Under the pieces are notes generated by a model that was not told the DNA's origin, did no database searches, and saw only the letters and a program-made list of their open reading frames with translations. Shown here one piece after another: positions 18,127 through 31,700 of a stretch of 64,000 bases of DNA. The position numbers and the translations under genes were made by a program. Origin of the DNA: Tritrichomonas musculus (Eukaryota; Parabasalia; Tritrichomonadida; Tritrichomonadidae); contig JAPFFF010000013.1 in the NCBI GenBank assembly GCA_039105265.1, positions 620,001-684,000 on the forward strand, given 5' to 3'. How positions within the stretch are numbered: the stretch's first letter is position 1; every line of letters starts with the position of its first letter.

Positions 18127-18620
18127 ACTTTATTCAAAATTCAAAAGAAATTTCAACAATTAAATTTTATTGCTCTAGCGTGTCTCACACCCAAACATAT
18201 CATTCTGCATTGGTGATAATGAAAAATGAACTAACTCTCCTTATATATATATAATAGAAAAATCATCATTCGTTGCTCTAATCGTTGGTCTGACACGAAA
18301 TAATGCCAGATATTATTTATATTTGAGGTGTAAATGATGCTTTTCAAAAACCGGTTTTCTCAAAATTTTAACTCCATTGAGGAACTTTTAATTGAAATTT
18401 CTTATAGTCAAATCATTTTTTCCTCCATCAGATAAATGATCACAGTTCATAAAAACTGAAAGAAAATAAAGTTTTTGATAGAATAGAAAAAATTAGCATT
18501 ACTATTATAAAATATTTAAATCAAACATATTAGATTAATGAAATTTCATATTTGTCATATCTTTTTGATAATATGACCATTTAAGAATTCAAAACTTTGA
18601 TTTAATTTTTTTTTTACAAA
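18127..18620. other. intergenic upstream of the F5/8C gene
   Basis: A/T-rich. Two loosely related copies of a TTGCTCTAxCGT...TCTxACAC sequence at about 18169-18192 and 18274-18298 are visible. Nothing else recognised. Confidence 0.3.
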
Positions 18621-20120
18621 ATGAGTAAGAAAGCATTCACCATTTCAGCATCCGGCTTGAAAAACATTGTTTTCCCTTCCAGTGATAATACACCGATTTC
18701 AATTTTGAATTCAAATAATCTAGATGAAATTAAGTTAAACGACGACGAATTTTTATTTCTTGTAGGACAATGTGGTATAAAAATGCATCGATTTTTGGCC
18801 GAATTTATTTCACCTCGTGTTTCATCCCTTCATTATTCAGATCCAACGAGCAGCATACTTCGAATTGACGAAGTTGACAAAGAAAGAATAAATTTAAACA
18901 TAGAAATCGACAGCGGAATCCTTGAAAAACTTCGATCAATAACTCTTGGTGAAAGTGTTGACATTAATTTCGATGATAGTCAAAAACTTCGAATATTATC
19001 ACTTTTCCTTGGGAATCAAGAAATCGTTGACAAAGTTAACGAACTTTTTCCCATTTTATCAGAAGAAACGAACATTGATGACTGCATTCAGCATCTTCAA
19101 TACATGCAACATTTCCAAAATTTTAATATCTCAGAGTCAGTTCCATTCGGCTTTTCATATGACAACGATCAGCTAGTTAAATTCATTTCGAGCCACTTTT
19201 ACTCGATTGATCCAGAAAAACTTTATCGTCTTCCTCTTCCAATTCTGCACGCAATTCTAAGCGACGATAGCCTGAAATTGAGAAGTGAAGATTCACTTTT
19301 TGAATTTATTGAAAAAGTATTTGAACATAAAGAAAAATATGACATATCAGAAAAAGTTTTGTTTTATGAACTTGTTGACTTTTGCTCGCTGAGTGAGGTG
19401 AAGTTCAACGAGGCGATAGAAAAGATTGAAGCACCAGAGATGACGAGTGAACTGTGGAGGATCCTGAAAAAGTGCTTCTTCACGCGCAGAGACGTTGTTG
19501 CAAAAACGAAGACCGAGGAAGAGCGAAAGTCGCAGAAACAGAACAGATATGCAGTCACTGACAGGCACAAGTGCACGACCGTTGAATACGACAGCAATGC
19601 GAACAACCGATTCAATGGAATAATCGCCAAACTTGGCAACGGAAACCCAGCAAGCGTCCTTGACAGCGGAATCATCAACATCACATCATCACAAGCTTAT
19701 AATAGTGATTCTTATCGTCAGTCCAAGAATGTTGTTAATTTCAGTGACACGCATGGATGCTTTCAATCCAGCAACACAGCCAACTCGTGGCTGACTGTTG
19801 ATTTCAAGGACAGAAAAGTGAAGCCTTCTTTCTATTCAATTAGATCCAACAGCTGGGGTGGGGCTGGCAACTGCCATCCACAGAGCTGGCGCCTTGATGG
19901 CTCAAATGACGGAGAAAGCTGGACGCGACTTGATGCGCGAACAAACGACAAAAGCCTCGATGGAAGAGGATACTCGAATACATTTGAAGTTCGCGAAGGC
20001 GAATCAGAGAATGAATACTTCCAGTACCTTCGAATCCAGCAAACAGGCACTAACACAGCTGGAAACAATTCTTTCATTTTTTCAGCTCTTGAATTCTTTG
20101 GGACAATCCGCGAGCAATAA
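18621..20120 (+). CDS. BTB-BACK protein with C-terminal F5/8 type C (discoidin-like) domain
   Basis: A 499-residue protein. Residues 25-140 fit a BTB fold (DDEFLFLVGQCGIKMHRFLAEFISPRVS) and residues 180-290 a BACK helical region. Residues 335-499 form an F5/8 type C, discoidin-like beta-sandwich (LDSGIINITSSQ; WLTVDFKDRKVKPSFYSIRS; HPQSWRLDGSNDGESWTRLD; FQYLRIQQTGTN; ALEFFGTI). BTB-BACK-F5/8C proteins are a known large family in trichomonads. F5/8C domains bind carbohydrate or lipid, and BTB domains recruit cullin-3 ligases in other eukaryotes. The last third (19380-20110) is markedly richer in G/C at third positions than most of the window, suggesting codon selection in an expressed gene. 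Confidence 0.82.
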   Translation: MSKKAFTISASGLKNIVFPSSDNTPISILNSNNLDEIKLNDDEFLFLVGQCGIKMHRFLAEFISPRVSSLHYSDPTSSILRIDEVDKERINLNIEIDSGILEKLRSITLGESVDINFDDSQKLRILSLFLGNQEIVDKVNELFPILSEETNIDDCIQHLQYMQHFQNFNISESVPFGFSYDNDQLVKFISSHFYSIDPEKLYRLPLPILHAILSDDSLKLRSEDSLFEFIEKVFEHKEKYDISEKVLFYELVDFCSLSEVKFNEAIEKIEAPEMTSELWRILKKCFFTRRDVVAKTKTEEERKSQKQNRYAVTDRHKCTTVEYDSNANNRFNGIIAKLGNGNPASVLDSGIINITSSQAYNSDSYRQSKNVVNFSDTHGCFQSSNTANSWLTVDFKDRKVKPSFYSIRSNSWGGAGNCHPQSWRLDGSNDGESWTRLDARTNDKSLDGRGYSNTFEVREGESENEYFQYLRIQQTGTNTAGNNSFIFSALEFFGTIREQ

Positions 20121-20269
20121 CTTTTTACTTCATCTCTAAATAAACATTGACTTTTATTTCATTTATTTTTGAAGGGAAAATTGTAACTATAATTAATATA
20201 TTTCTGAAGTTTTTTTTTTTTTTTTTTTCAGAAAAAGTTTTGTCAAAATTTTCAATTGAAAATTTGATA

Positions 20270-21983
20270 ATGGAGCGTAAAGCGATTAAAATACCTATTG
20301 AAAAATATGAGAAAGACCTGGAGACAGAGTTTTCCAAAGATAAAAAAAACGAAATTTTAGATCTTTTAACAAATGCAAATCAACTTTTTTATATAGATGA
20401 TTTTGAAGAAATTGAATACAAATTGCATGAAGCATGTAAAAATGGGGACATTGAATTAATTAAAATTTATCTCAGTCCATATATTCAAAATGAAACAAAA
20501 GATATGAGATTCAAAATCGACAAAACAAGCAAGACAGCGTCATTATTAGAAGTTGATGACAGCATCAGACAACTTGTAATTCCGCGATCAGTTCAATATG
20601 AATCAACTGAATACTTAATCACCAGCGTCATTGGCACTAATTGTTCAATAAAAACTGTCAATTTTGCAAAAGATTCAGCGGTTAAGACGATTTGGCGCAT
20701 TTCAATATTCAAAAATTGAAGAAATTTATATTCCACCTAGTTTAAAAGAATTGAAAGGAGGATGGTGTTATGAAACAGCTTATTTGAACAAAATTATAAT
20801 TTCACATTCGAATGGTCAATTTATATTTAAAGATGACAAATATTTATTATGTAAAACAGATCCAAACAGTGATGAATTTGACAATTTTCTTTTTGCAGTT
20901 CCTTACATCAATGAAATTTCTATTCCATCAAATATCAAAATCATCTCACCTCACGCATTTTACAATTGTCGACATTTGACAAAAGTTGAAATCTCACCAG
21001 ATTCCAATTTACAAACAATTGGTATAAAAGCATTTCAAAATACGAATATCAAAGAAATTTTTATTCCATCAAAAGTAACAAAAATATGTGAAAAAGCATT
21101 TTCAAATTGCTTTGAATTGACAAAAGTTGAAATTCCACCAGATTCTAATTTACAAACAATTGAAAATTATGCATTTGAAAGTATAAAAATTAAAGAATTT
21201 TATTTTCCACCTTGCTTGAAAGAATTAAAAGAAGGATTGTGTTATGAAACAGATAGTTTGGAAAAAATTATAATTTCACCTTTGAATGGTCAATTTATAT
21301 TCAAAGATGACAAATATTTATTAGGTAAAACAGATCCAAACAGTGATGAATTTGACAATCTTATTTTTGCAGTTCGTAAAATAAAAAATTTTTCTATTCC
21401 ATCAAATTTCAAAATCATCTCACCTCACGCATTTTACAATTGTCGACATTTGACAAAAGTTGAAATCTCGCCAGATTCCAATTTACAAACAATTGGTATA
21501 AGAGCATTTCAAAATACGAATATCGAAGAAATTTTTATTCCATCAAAAGTAACAAAAATATGTGAATTTGCATTTGGAAAATGTGATAATCTGATCAAAG
21601 TAGAAATTCCAACAAATTCTAATCTACAAACAATTAAAGAATATGCATTTTATAGATCAAATATTGAAAGAATTTATATTCCATCAAATGTTAAGATCAT
21701 CTCATCACATGCATTTTATAGTTGCAAAAAAATTCAGAAAATTGAAATTCCACCAAATTCGCAATTACAAACAATTAATTCCGATGCATTTTCTTATTCT
21801 CAAATCAAAGAATTTTTTATACCATCAAAGGTTTCAACGATAAATAATAATGCATTTTACTCTTGCGAAAATCTTCAAATTGTTGAAATTTCAGAAAAAT
21901 CAGAATTGGAATCATTTCCATTGGCAGCTTTTGAATATTGTACAAATGTAATATTTATGATTCCATCATCATTAGGAAATTGA
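20270..21983 (+). CDS. BspA-like LRR_5 protein, frameshifted
   Basis: Starts at ATG 20270 (MERKAIKIPIEKYEKDLE). The N-terminal part includes one ankyrin-like unit (KLHEACKNGDIELIKIYLS) and the usual lead into LRR_5 repeats. At about 20685-20700 the frame breaks: the first frame stops at 20719, while the second, open from 20664 to 21983, carries AFQYSKIEEIYIPPSLKEL and about ten LRR_5 units (FIPSKVTKICEKAFSNC..L). A one-base change near 20690 would join them. BspA-like LRR proteins in trichomonads are mostly surface or secreted, but no signal peptide or membrane segment is visible here. It is probably a young pseudogene or a sequence error. Confidence 0.78.
20820..21768 (+). repeat. 474-bp tandem duplication inside the LRR gene
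   Basis: The block containing FIFKDDKYLL, DPNSDEFDN and the following LRR units recurs exactly 474 bp (158 codons) later; for example TCATCTCACCTCACGC occurs at 20941 and 21415. The copies are nearly identical over most of their length, so this is a recent in-frame duplication. Confidence 0.8.
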
Positions 21984-22079
21984 TTCATATAATTAAACCA
22001 ATTTGAATTATTAAAAACAAATTCAATTAATTAATAAAAATTACTAATTATTCTTATTCTTTTATTTGTTTATTTAATA

Positions 22080-24012
22080 CCCGTATTTTACACAATCTCA
22101 ATGAGTTTGCGATAATTCAATACTTCATTTCATTTACAAAAATGCTTTCAATATTTGAGAACTTTATTTATATATTTTTATTATTGTCCTAATCAATATA
22201 AAACTGATCAGAATTCGACCAAATCGCTTTTCTGAGTAATTAAGATGCTCTTACAAACAAATTCTTCTAATTCCGCAACAGATGAATCGCCTTTTTACAA
22301 AATAATTTCTACATATTCTTAAAATCTTTTAATCAACGCATTTCTACCTTCACATGTTCAGTTCAGCCAGCACACACGAAAATTATTTTTATACACTTAC
22401 ATTCGGCCCGCTTAACCGATTTGAGGAGAGGTTTTATCACGTTTTTACATTCTCATGTTATTTAGCAAAATTTTCACTACCTACGACAAAATTTGTTCTA
22501 CAACTAAGACTTCCATTATAAGCCGCAATTTATTTTTGTTATTTTCAAGAATAAATAGCCAAATATAATTTTCTTTTTTTTTTTTTTTATCTATTTATTT
22601 ACTTATTGTTTTATTTATTTTATTTCTTACTGTTTTTGACATTGAAAAAAACTATTATATAACACTTACTATTTTCTCAGGTGATTTTTCAAAATATTTT
22701 TGGAAAATAACTATTATGTAGTTTCAGATTTTTGAACAAGCATAATTTCTTTATAATATATTTACATATATGCACAAGAAAAATAAATTCCTAAACAAAA
22801 CTTTTCGATTAAAGATTATTTTTTTTTTCTAAGTTTTTTAAACATTTTTTTTTAAATTAGCTTTTCAAACTCGACATAAGCAATTGTTGAAATAGACTTT
22901 AATCAAAAAAAAAAAAAAAAACAAAATTTGGCGCTAAATTTCAAGGAAATTAGTTAAAATAGCGCCACATTTTCAATTCAAAAAAAAAAACTATCATACC
23001 AATTTTGAGAGCTGAGATTTTAAATTTGAATGATTATACATACGTTTGCTTTCTATTTTTCTATGTATCATAAAATTAAAATATTTCATCATTGAATAAT
23101 AATTAATGAATAATTTTGATATTATTGAAATCAAAAGAGATTGTTATATAATTATATAAATGCAATATTCCAATTACTTTCAAAAAAATTAAATTTAAAT
23201 AATTTACATTAAATATCGTTCCAATTTAAATAAATTTCTTAAATTATATCATTAAAGCATATAAATTTTATGATTATTGCATATCTTGAGCAGAAACACA
23301 AAAAATGACGAAGTTTTTATTTTCACAAAAAAAAATTAATGATGATCTTTTTCATTCATTGTTTCTTATTCATTGTGATCTAATTAAGAAATTTTACTAG
23401 TTAAATTTTGCAATTGCAAAATTATATCAGTGATAATTTAGAAAATAAAAAAAATCAATGTTTTTTGAATGTGATATCTGATAGAAAAAATGGCATACTG
23501 TTGTCAGCAATATGGTATATAAAAAAAGTGTGCTCTAAAAATAAGATTTCTTTGCTCCTACTAAGAAAAAAAAAGAATTCAAATTTTTGAGAAAAAAATG
23601 TATCTTTAATACTAGATGAAACTTTCATCAACAAATCAAGTATATACTCATTAAGATATATTCAAGAGGGAAATCCGTAATTACTAATACAAGAGAAGAT
23701 TTCCAAAAATATTAGTTTTTCGAATTATTTCCAATTTGTTATTTTTCTATAAAAAAGCTTAAAGATTAAAGTTTATTTGAATTGTATTCTAATTGCGCAG
23801 CTTAAAATATCTAAATATAATTTTATTTGTCATTTTGAAACCTGTAAAGTTTTCACTAAACTTTTTTCAAAAATAAACGAACGTAAACGTACATAAAAAA
23901 ATAGTCGCTTAACTTTTTGAATTAAAAAAAAATGTAAAAAAAAAAAACTATTCAATTTTTTTTATAAAGTATTGAATTATCGCAAACTCATTGAGATTGT
24001 GTAAAATACGGG
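22080..24012. mobile_element. TA-flanked 1.93-kb element with 46-bp TIRs, no transposase seen
   Basis: The left end begins CCCGTATTTTACACAATCTC (22080 onward) and is matched in inverse by the right end (about 23967-24012). The match is about 46-48 bp and looks exact. TA flanks both sides (22078-22079 and 24013-24014), as in Tc1/mariner-type insertions. The interior is A/T-rich with long homopolymers and no frame longer than about 60 codons. It includes a short hairpin TGGCGCTA/TAGCGCCA (22929-22936 with 22960-22967). A short G/C-richer piece at 22355-22445 has no identified role. Probably non-autonomous. Confidence 0.65.
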
Positions 24013-24539
24013 TAATCATATTCATCTGGTTTCTTTGAATTTTTTTTTTAAAACTTCTTCAAAAAATATGACTTGAATGAAAATACTAAAATGGTTTTCA
24101 TTTTTACAATACAATAATAATCTATTTCGAAATTGAGTTAATTATTTTCATTTTTTAAAAAATTTTTTTTTAGTCATTTTGAAATAAATGCAAAAAATAT
24201 AAAGTAAATGTTGGTATTAATTGATTATTGTTTATTCAGAATGCTTGGACTTCTTTCTCTTTTTAGCATCATTTAACTTACTAAATGAAGAAATGATCAA
24301 TTTATTCGTAGTTAATTCAATTGGTTTTCTTCATGAATATTCAAATTTGTATCATTAATTTAATAGAAAATTTGATTAAAATAAAAAGTGAAAATATCAT
24401 CAACCATGTTAATATCAACATTTCCTTTTGCTAATAATAATTGAACAATTGGAATGCTTTCATTTTGAACAGCAATATGCAAAGCACCTTTTTGAAATCA
24501 AATGACTGAATTTTGTTAATAAAATGTTTTTTAAAATAT

Positions 24540-25080
24540 AATTAAAATAAGTTTTTTCAAATGTTATATAATTATTTACTATGAAATTAATTAAGTATCA
24601 ATAATTGCAAATTTCGAAAATATTTCAAATATAAAACGTAATTTAAAAAAGTGATTGTTTAATGTTATTATTTTTTTTTTATTTTTAAATTTCATTGAAA
24701 CAAAAGAATTTGAATTTGATTTAAAAATATAAGATTTAGATTGCATCAATAAAATAAATTTTTAAATTTTATAATTTTTAAATTTTATAATTTTATTAAA
24801 AAATTAGATTATGAATATAATTTAATTCTATAATTGAAAATGTTATTAAAAAAAATACAATATAAAATATCATTTTAAATAAATATGAAAAATATGATAA
24901 ATTTAATACTGCTAAATGCCATGAAAATATATTATGAAATGTAATAAAAATTATATTGTGAAAATTACATTCAATTATAAAATTAATTTCATTAATTTTC
25001 TTATAAAATGAAACGTGAAAAAATTATTTTTTATTAAACGTAATTTAAATTATTCAATTTTGAATGTTATGAAATTTTTT
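24540..25080. other. A/T-rich spacer between ankyrin units
   Basis: Non-coding. It shares with the spacers at 31985-32640, 33900-34080 and 34215-34670 a loose vocabulary of motifs such as TTTGAAATG(T)CATTAAAA and AATGTAATTAAAAT in many degenerate copies, as if the spacers expanded from a common sequence. Confidence 0.4.
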
Positions 25081-25274
25081 TTTTTTAAATTAATGGAATA
25101 TTTACATCAATTTTTTCACCAAAACTTAATAGAAGATCAACAATTGTGGCATTATTTTTCTCTACTGCAATTATAATGGCTGTTTTTTGAAACAAATTGA
25201 ATTCAAATTTCATTAAATAAATAATTCAAAAAATTTCATTAAATATAAATGGTCCAAATTTCATGGAAAATGTT

Positions 25275-27430
25275 CACTTTTTTTTATTTTTCACATCACA
25301 TTTATCATATTTTTTTCTCTATCGTTTTTTACTACGATTTTTTTTCTCTATCGGCTTTTACTACGCTTTCCCTCTCAAAATTGAAAGAGCCAAAAATCCA
25401 AAAAATTCGAACACATAACATTTCGGCTCCAGAGCCCTCTAGGGATGCACGAAAAATCTGGAAAAAATATATTTTGATCTTTGATTCCTTAAGGTTACTA
25501 CAAAAATTCCGCGCCAGCCGAACGACATTTCCTTGTCACAGATATTTATTTAATTATTCTCAAAACGCATAAATAAATTTTTTTAGTGGTTGATTATTAT
25601 AGAGCAATGTATTTTAAACAAGCATTTTCAATCCCGAAGTCAAACTCCGATTTTTTAAGAATGATGTACATAATTCAATAATTCGAATTATCAAAACAAA
25701 GAATCAAATTCGGGTTTTAATAAGCTGGGATATTAAAATATATCGTTTTTTAAAGATGTATATTGTTTTAAATTGTATTATAAGCCTTTTAAAATATTGA
25801 GGATTTCGAAGAATATACACAAAAAAAAAGTTATAAGCATAGATAAAAATATATTCGTTATACTCCAAATTCGATGTAGGTTAATAATTAAAGAATTTTT
25901 TAATGCTATTTTGGTTACTCATCGTAAAAAAAAGAGTTTTATAATTGATTATAACGAATAAAAAGACGTTTAAAGTAAGGAGCCGTTTAAAATATAAAGC
26001 CGTTTACTAATATTTTTAATACTGATTTCCTTTTGAATAATTAAAAATGTATAAATAGCATTTTTTTGTATATGTTTTCATAATTAAGCTAATGATGTCA
26101 ATAATATCCAATTCATAGATTTTGAATTTAATCGTTTGCTCGTTTATAATTATATGGAAACGATAAAAATATATTCAATTTTTTTTTTTTTTAAATTAAA
26201 ATCAATTCAATTTTTAACATATTAACGATGGGAGATAATATTGTGAAAAAGGCAAATTATCATTTAATATAGCTTGTATATTAATATTTGCGTGTCATTT
26301 TCGCGATAGCATTGATACTTCAAATATTGATTGATTTTCTAAAAATAAAAGAAAATTACTTATTTGAAATTATTTAACGTTAATTAACAAATCAGTCATC
26401 ACCATTTTTAATTTAATAATGTTTTCGATAAGATAATTATATATTAAATGTGAGAAATTATTTTCTCAGAAAAAAAAACAAAATAACTAAAATTGATAAT
26501 AAAATATTGAATGGCAATAGAAAAATTATTGAATTAATTATTATTATATTTCATATTTATTTATTTTAATATATTCATGTGCTATAAGGATATATAAACT
26601 TTATTCTGCTTATATAATATTATAAAACATATATTTAATGGTTATTATATATAATATAAATGTTATATTTCATAGAATTCATATTTTATATTTTGAAAAT
26701 AAAGTATAATTTTGAATAAAAATAATTATATATTGAATGCATTGAAATATTTATTTTAATAAACGGCTCTTTTATCTTTTATCGATTTATTTTACAATAG
26801 AAAAGATTTTTGATATTAATAATATGATATAATTGTTTAGTATATTGTTTATTATTTTGGAGTTCCTGATATTTTCCTTTATGTGGTGAGAATTGAACAA
26901 TTTGATGAAAATATTATATTCTCTCTTCATCCAGTCACATAAACTAGCAATAAGGATACAAATTGTTTTATTATATATTATAATCGTTCATTCTTATTCT
27001 TTCATTTACTTTCATAGAATCTTATATCAAAATATTATATCTTCTCTTCATCCAGTTAAATAAACTAGCAATAAACGATATAAATTTATTTAATAGTTAT
27101 AATAGTTGTTCATTTTTATTCTTTCATTTACTTTCTGAAAATCTTATTAAGAAATTTAATATTTTTTTTCTCTCCCCCCCCCCGCTATTTCATTTAGTAT
27201 ATATTAGTATATAATAAATTGTAGTGTTATCTGATATTATGATAACACAAATCCTTTATTTATTTTATGCTTATTTCATGCAAATCATCATATTTTGATT
27301 TTTGAATATGCTCATTGAATTATTTCAATGGAAAAGATATAAAGAAATGATTTTTGAATTTCTAACTAACAACAGATTTTTCGTTTTAAGTAATCAAAAC
27401 ATTACAATCACAAAGTTCTTTTACGTTATT
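25275..27430 (+). repeat. palindrome left arm
   Basis: Starts CACTTTTTTTTATTTTTCAC and ends near ACGTTATTATTCA. About 2.16 kb. By eye it is almost identical to the inverse of the right arm until about 27410, after which mismatches appear. Confidence 0.75.
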
Positions 27431-28734
27431 ATTCATTTAAATTTTCATTTTTAACTTCATTTTTTTAAATCAACTTAAATTTTTATTTTTAAATAATCGA
27501 CCTCTTTTTTTCAATCATTTTTTCCAACATAAACAATCATTATTATCACTCATCCTATCTTTATTACTAGGCATACTGTAATCTTCTAAAATGGATCCGG
27601 AGAAAGAATTTTTATCCTCGAATAAGGTTATCATTATTATCTTTCGTTCAATCATTATTCTAGTATACTCATCATAATTTTTAAATATATATTATAATTA
27701 TCACTCATTTTATCATTATTCTTTTCATTCTATCATAATATTTACTTGTTTATTATAATTGTCATTCATTTAATCATTATTATCAATCATTTTATAATTA
27801 TTATCTCTAGTTCAATCATTATTCCAGTTTATTCATCATAATTTTTGCTTATATATTTTAATTATCACTCATTTTAACATTATTATCACTCATTTTAACA
27901 TTATTATCACTCATTTTAACATTATTATCATTCATATTATCATAATTCTTATTTTTTTAATTCATTCATCACTCATTTAATCATTACTATTATTCATTTC
28001 ATTTTTATTTTCATTTAATACATCATAATCCTTATTAAAAATACTGACAGAATTTAAAGGCTACACTTTACGGAACACTTACTATACGTATTGACAAACA
28101 CAGCTAATATATGACTCTCAAAAAAATGTGAGGGCATGTATTAGTCGTGGCTATGTTATCGTGGAAGTATTAATTGAAAGGAACAAATGTAGTGGCTTTA
28201 GATATGTTGAATTTAGATGTGTGGCTTTCTTTTCACGGTCAAAAATTGGTATTACTTTTTCTCATAAAGTAACTTCTTCTGCGGTTTGAATTAAAATACG
28301 CCTTTGTCAACCAATGAACATATACATTCACAAGAATTTCTCATTGATTTGTATATTAATAATAAAATCTTTATAGCAAATCTTGTTCAAACATAATTCT
28401 CACTGTTTATTTGGGAGAATTATGACATATATTCTAGAGTGATGTTAAAATAATTAGTAATTGTAATAAATAAATCAGTATTATGACGAATCAAATGATT
28501 ATAATTTTGGAAAGTGGATATTTATGATATATAAAAGATGATTTATATAGAACAAATGATAATAATGATGGGTTGAGTGTGATTAATGATTAAATATAAG
28601 CATATATTACATAATACATGTGTAGTCATTTATGTTGGGATCAATTTTATCAATCTTTTAAATTGAATGAAAAAAATTTTGAGTTCAAAATTTGAAAAGT
28701 ATTTAATTTCAATATGATTGTTATAATATGTAAT
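27431..28734. other. palindrome spacer with ATTATCACTC repeats
   Basis: Unique 1.3-kb centre of the palindrome. Much of 27530-28020 consists of irregular repeats of (A)TTATCACTCATTTTA-type sequence, with three exact tandem 21-bp units at 27861-27923. The part 28030-28330 is more G/C-rich and non-coding. No gene was recognised. Confidence 0.5.
27861..27923 (+). repeat. 21-bp tandem repeat, three units
   Basis: Three exact copies of a 21-bp unit beginning ATTATCACTCATTTTAACAT, followed by a degenerate fourth copy. They sit in the centre of the palindrome. Confidence 0.75.
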
Positions 28735-31700
28735 ATTAACGTAAAAAACTCTGTGATTGTAATGTTTTGATTACTTAAAACGAAAAATCTGTTGTTAGTT
28801 AGAAATTCAAAAATCATTTCTTTATATCTTTTCCATTGAAATAATTCAATGAGCATATTCAAAAATCAAAATATGATGATTTGCATGAAATAAGCATAAA
28901 ATAAATAAAGGATTTGTGTTATCATAATATCAGATAACACTACAATTTATTATATACTAATATATACTAAATGAAATAGCGGGGGGGGAGAGAAAAAAAA
29001 TATTAAATTTCTTAATAAGATTTTCAGAAAGTAAATGAAAGAATAAAAATGAACAACTATTATAACTATTAAATAAATTTATATCGTTTATTGCTAGTTT
29101 ATTTAACTGGATGAAGAGAAGATATAATATTTTGATATAAGATTCTATGAAAGTAAATGAAAGAATAAGAATGAACGATTATAATATATAATAAAACAAT
29201 TTGTATCCTTATTGCTAGTTTATGTGACTGGATGAAGAGAGAATATAATATTTTCATCAAATTGTTCAATTCTCACCACATAAAGGAAAATATCAGGAAC
29301 TCCAAAATAATAAACAATATACTAAACAATTATATCATATTATTAATATCAAAAATCTTTTCTATTGTAAAATAAATCGATAAAAGATAAAAGAGCCGTT
29401 TATTAAAATAAATATTTCAATGCATTCAATATATAATTATTTTTATTCAAAATTATACTTTATTTTCAAAATATAAAATATGAATTCTATGAAATATAAC
29501 ATTTATATTATATATAATAACCATTAAATATATGTTTTATAATATTATATAAGCAGAATAAAGTTTATATATCCTTATAGCACATGAATATATTAAAATA
29601 AATAAATATGAAATATAATAATAATTAATTCAATAATTTTTCTATTGCCATTCAATATTTTATTATCAATTTTAGTTACAGTCATCCGATCAGTGTTATA
29701 GTCTCACAAAAACTAAACAGTGGAATTGAATGATACTCTCAATTTTAGATTTTAGCTAAAAATAATTATTTTTTTTGTTGATAAATTTACATTTTTAATT
29801 ATAATTTTTCATTTTATAAAGAAAGGATTTGATTATTTTTTTATTTATAATATTTTGAATGAACTTTTCACAAAAAGTTATACATTTTCTCACATTATAA
29901 AGCAAGCAATCCATCATATAAAAACTCCTTAAAAATGGATTTTTTGCAACATTTTCAAACAAGTTCAATCATACATACCAAAATAACATTACTTCTGATG
30001 ATCATCAAATCTAGAAATTATTTATGTCAAATTTATAGATCTTACTCATTGTTTGACTATTTATTTATTCAATATTCAAATACAAGTTCTTTTCCTCAAG
30101 TCTCATGTGTTTATTTTACCTGTTATTTCAATTTAATATGAATTTCAGATAAATCTTCAAAGTTACTATTTTTTAGAGGTTTTTATAGGTTTTATACGTT
30201 TTTTAATTCAAATAATACAGATATTTTTAATTGATTTCGCGATTTCAAAAAAAACGTATCTTTCGTCTGGCATTTGCTGATGTCCATGCTCTAAAAAAAA
30301 ATAATTTTTGTAACATTTCTTCAGAATTTGTCCACTGGCCTGATATAATTTCATCTTCTGGATTGACTTTAAGTTCAGCCGGAATCTCTGGCATTGATCC
30401 AACCATTTGACCTTTTTTCAAAAATTTCCCATTGAGACTCACTGAGTATTCCATTTTCAGCAGCCCATGATAGCTCTTTCATTAATTCTTCCATTAAAAA
30501 AGTAAAGAGAACTTAGAGTTTTTTATTTTCAATGCATATTTGTTTCATTTTTCAATGAAAATTTGGCATGATCATTGAAATTTTCTTCAGAAAATACCCC
30601 CAGTATTAGTTTTCAAATATTCAATTAACAAACTTTTTCTATCAATTTTATTTAAATTAATATAAAATATTTATAATTTCTTTCAATTTTTCTGTAAACT
30701 CTCAATCCACTGTAACCATATTGAATTCACTGTAACGCTGATCGGATGACTGTATTTTGTTTTTTTTTCTGAGAAAATAATTTCTCACATTTAATATATA
30801 ATTATCTTATCGAAAACATTATTAAATTAAAAATGGTGATGACTGATTTGTTAATTAACGTTAAATAATTTCAAATAAGTAATTTTCTTTTATTTTTAGA
30901 AAATCAATCAATATTTGAAGTATCAATGCTATCGCGAAAATGACACGCAAATATTAATATACAAGCTATATTAAATGATAATTTGCCTTTTTCACAATAT
31001 TATCTCCCATCGTTAATATGTTAAAAATTGAATTGATTTTAATTTAAAAAAAAAAAAAATTGAATATATTTTTATCGTTTCCATATAATTATAAACGAGC
31101 AAACGATTAAATTCAAAATCTATGAATTGGATATTATTGACATCATTAGCTTAATTATGAAAACATATACAAAAAAATGCTATTTATACATTTTTAATTA
31201 TTCAAAAGGAAATCAGTATTAAAAATATTAGTAAACGGCTTTATATTTTAAACGGCTCCTTACTTTAAACGTCTTTTTATTCGTTATAATCAATTATAAA
31301 ACTCTTTTTTTTACGATGAGTAACCAAAATAGCATTAAAAAATTCTTTAATTATTAACCTACATCGAATTTGGAGTATAACGAATATATTTTTATCTATG
31401 CTTATAACTTTTTTTTTGTGTATATTCTTCGAAATCCTCAATATTTTAAAAGGCTTATAATACAATTTAAAACAATATACATCTTTAAAAAACGATATAT
31501 TTTAATATCCCAGCTTATTAAAACCCGAATTTGATTCTTTGTTTTGATAATTCGAATTATTGAATTATGTACATCATTCTTAAAAAATCGGAGTTTGACT
31601 TCGGGATTGAAAATGCTTGTTTAAAATACATTGCTCTATAATAATCAACCACTAAAAAAATTTATTTATGCGTTTTGAGAATAATTAAATAAATATCTGT

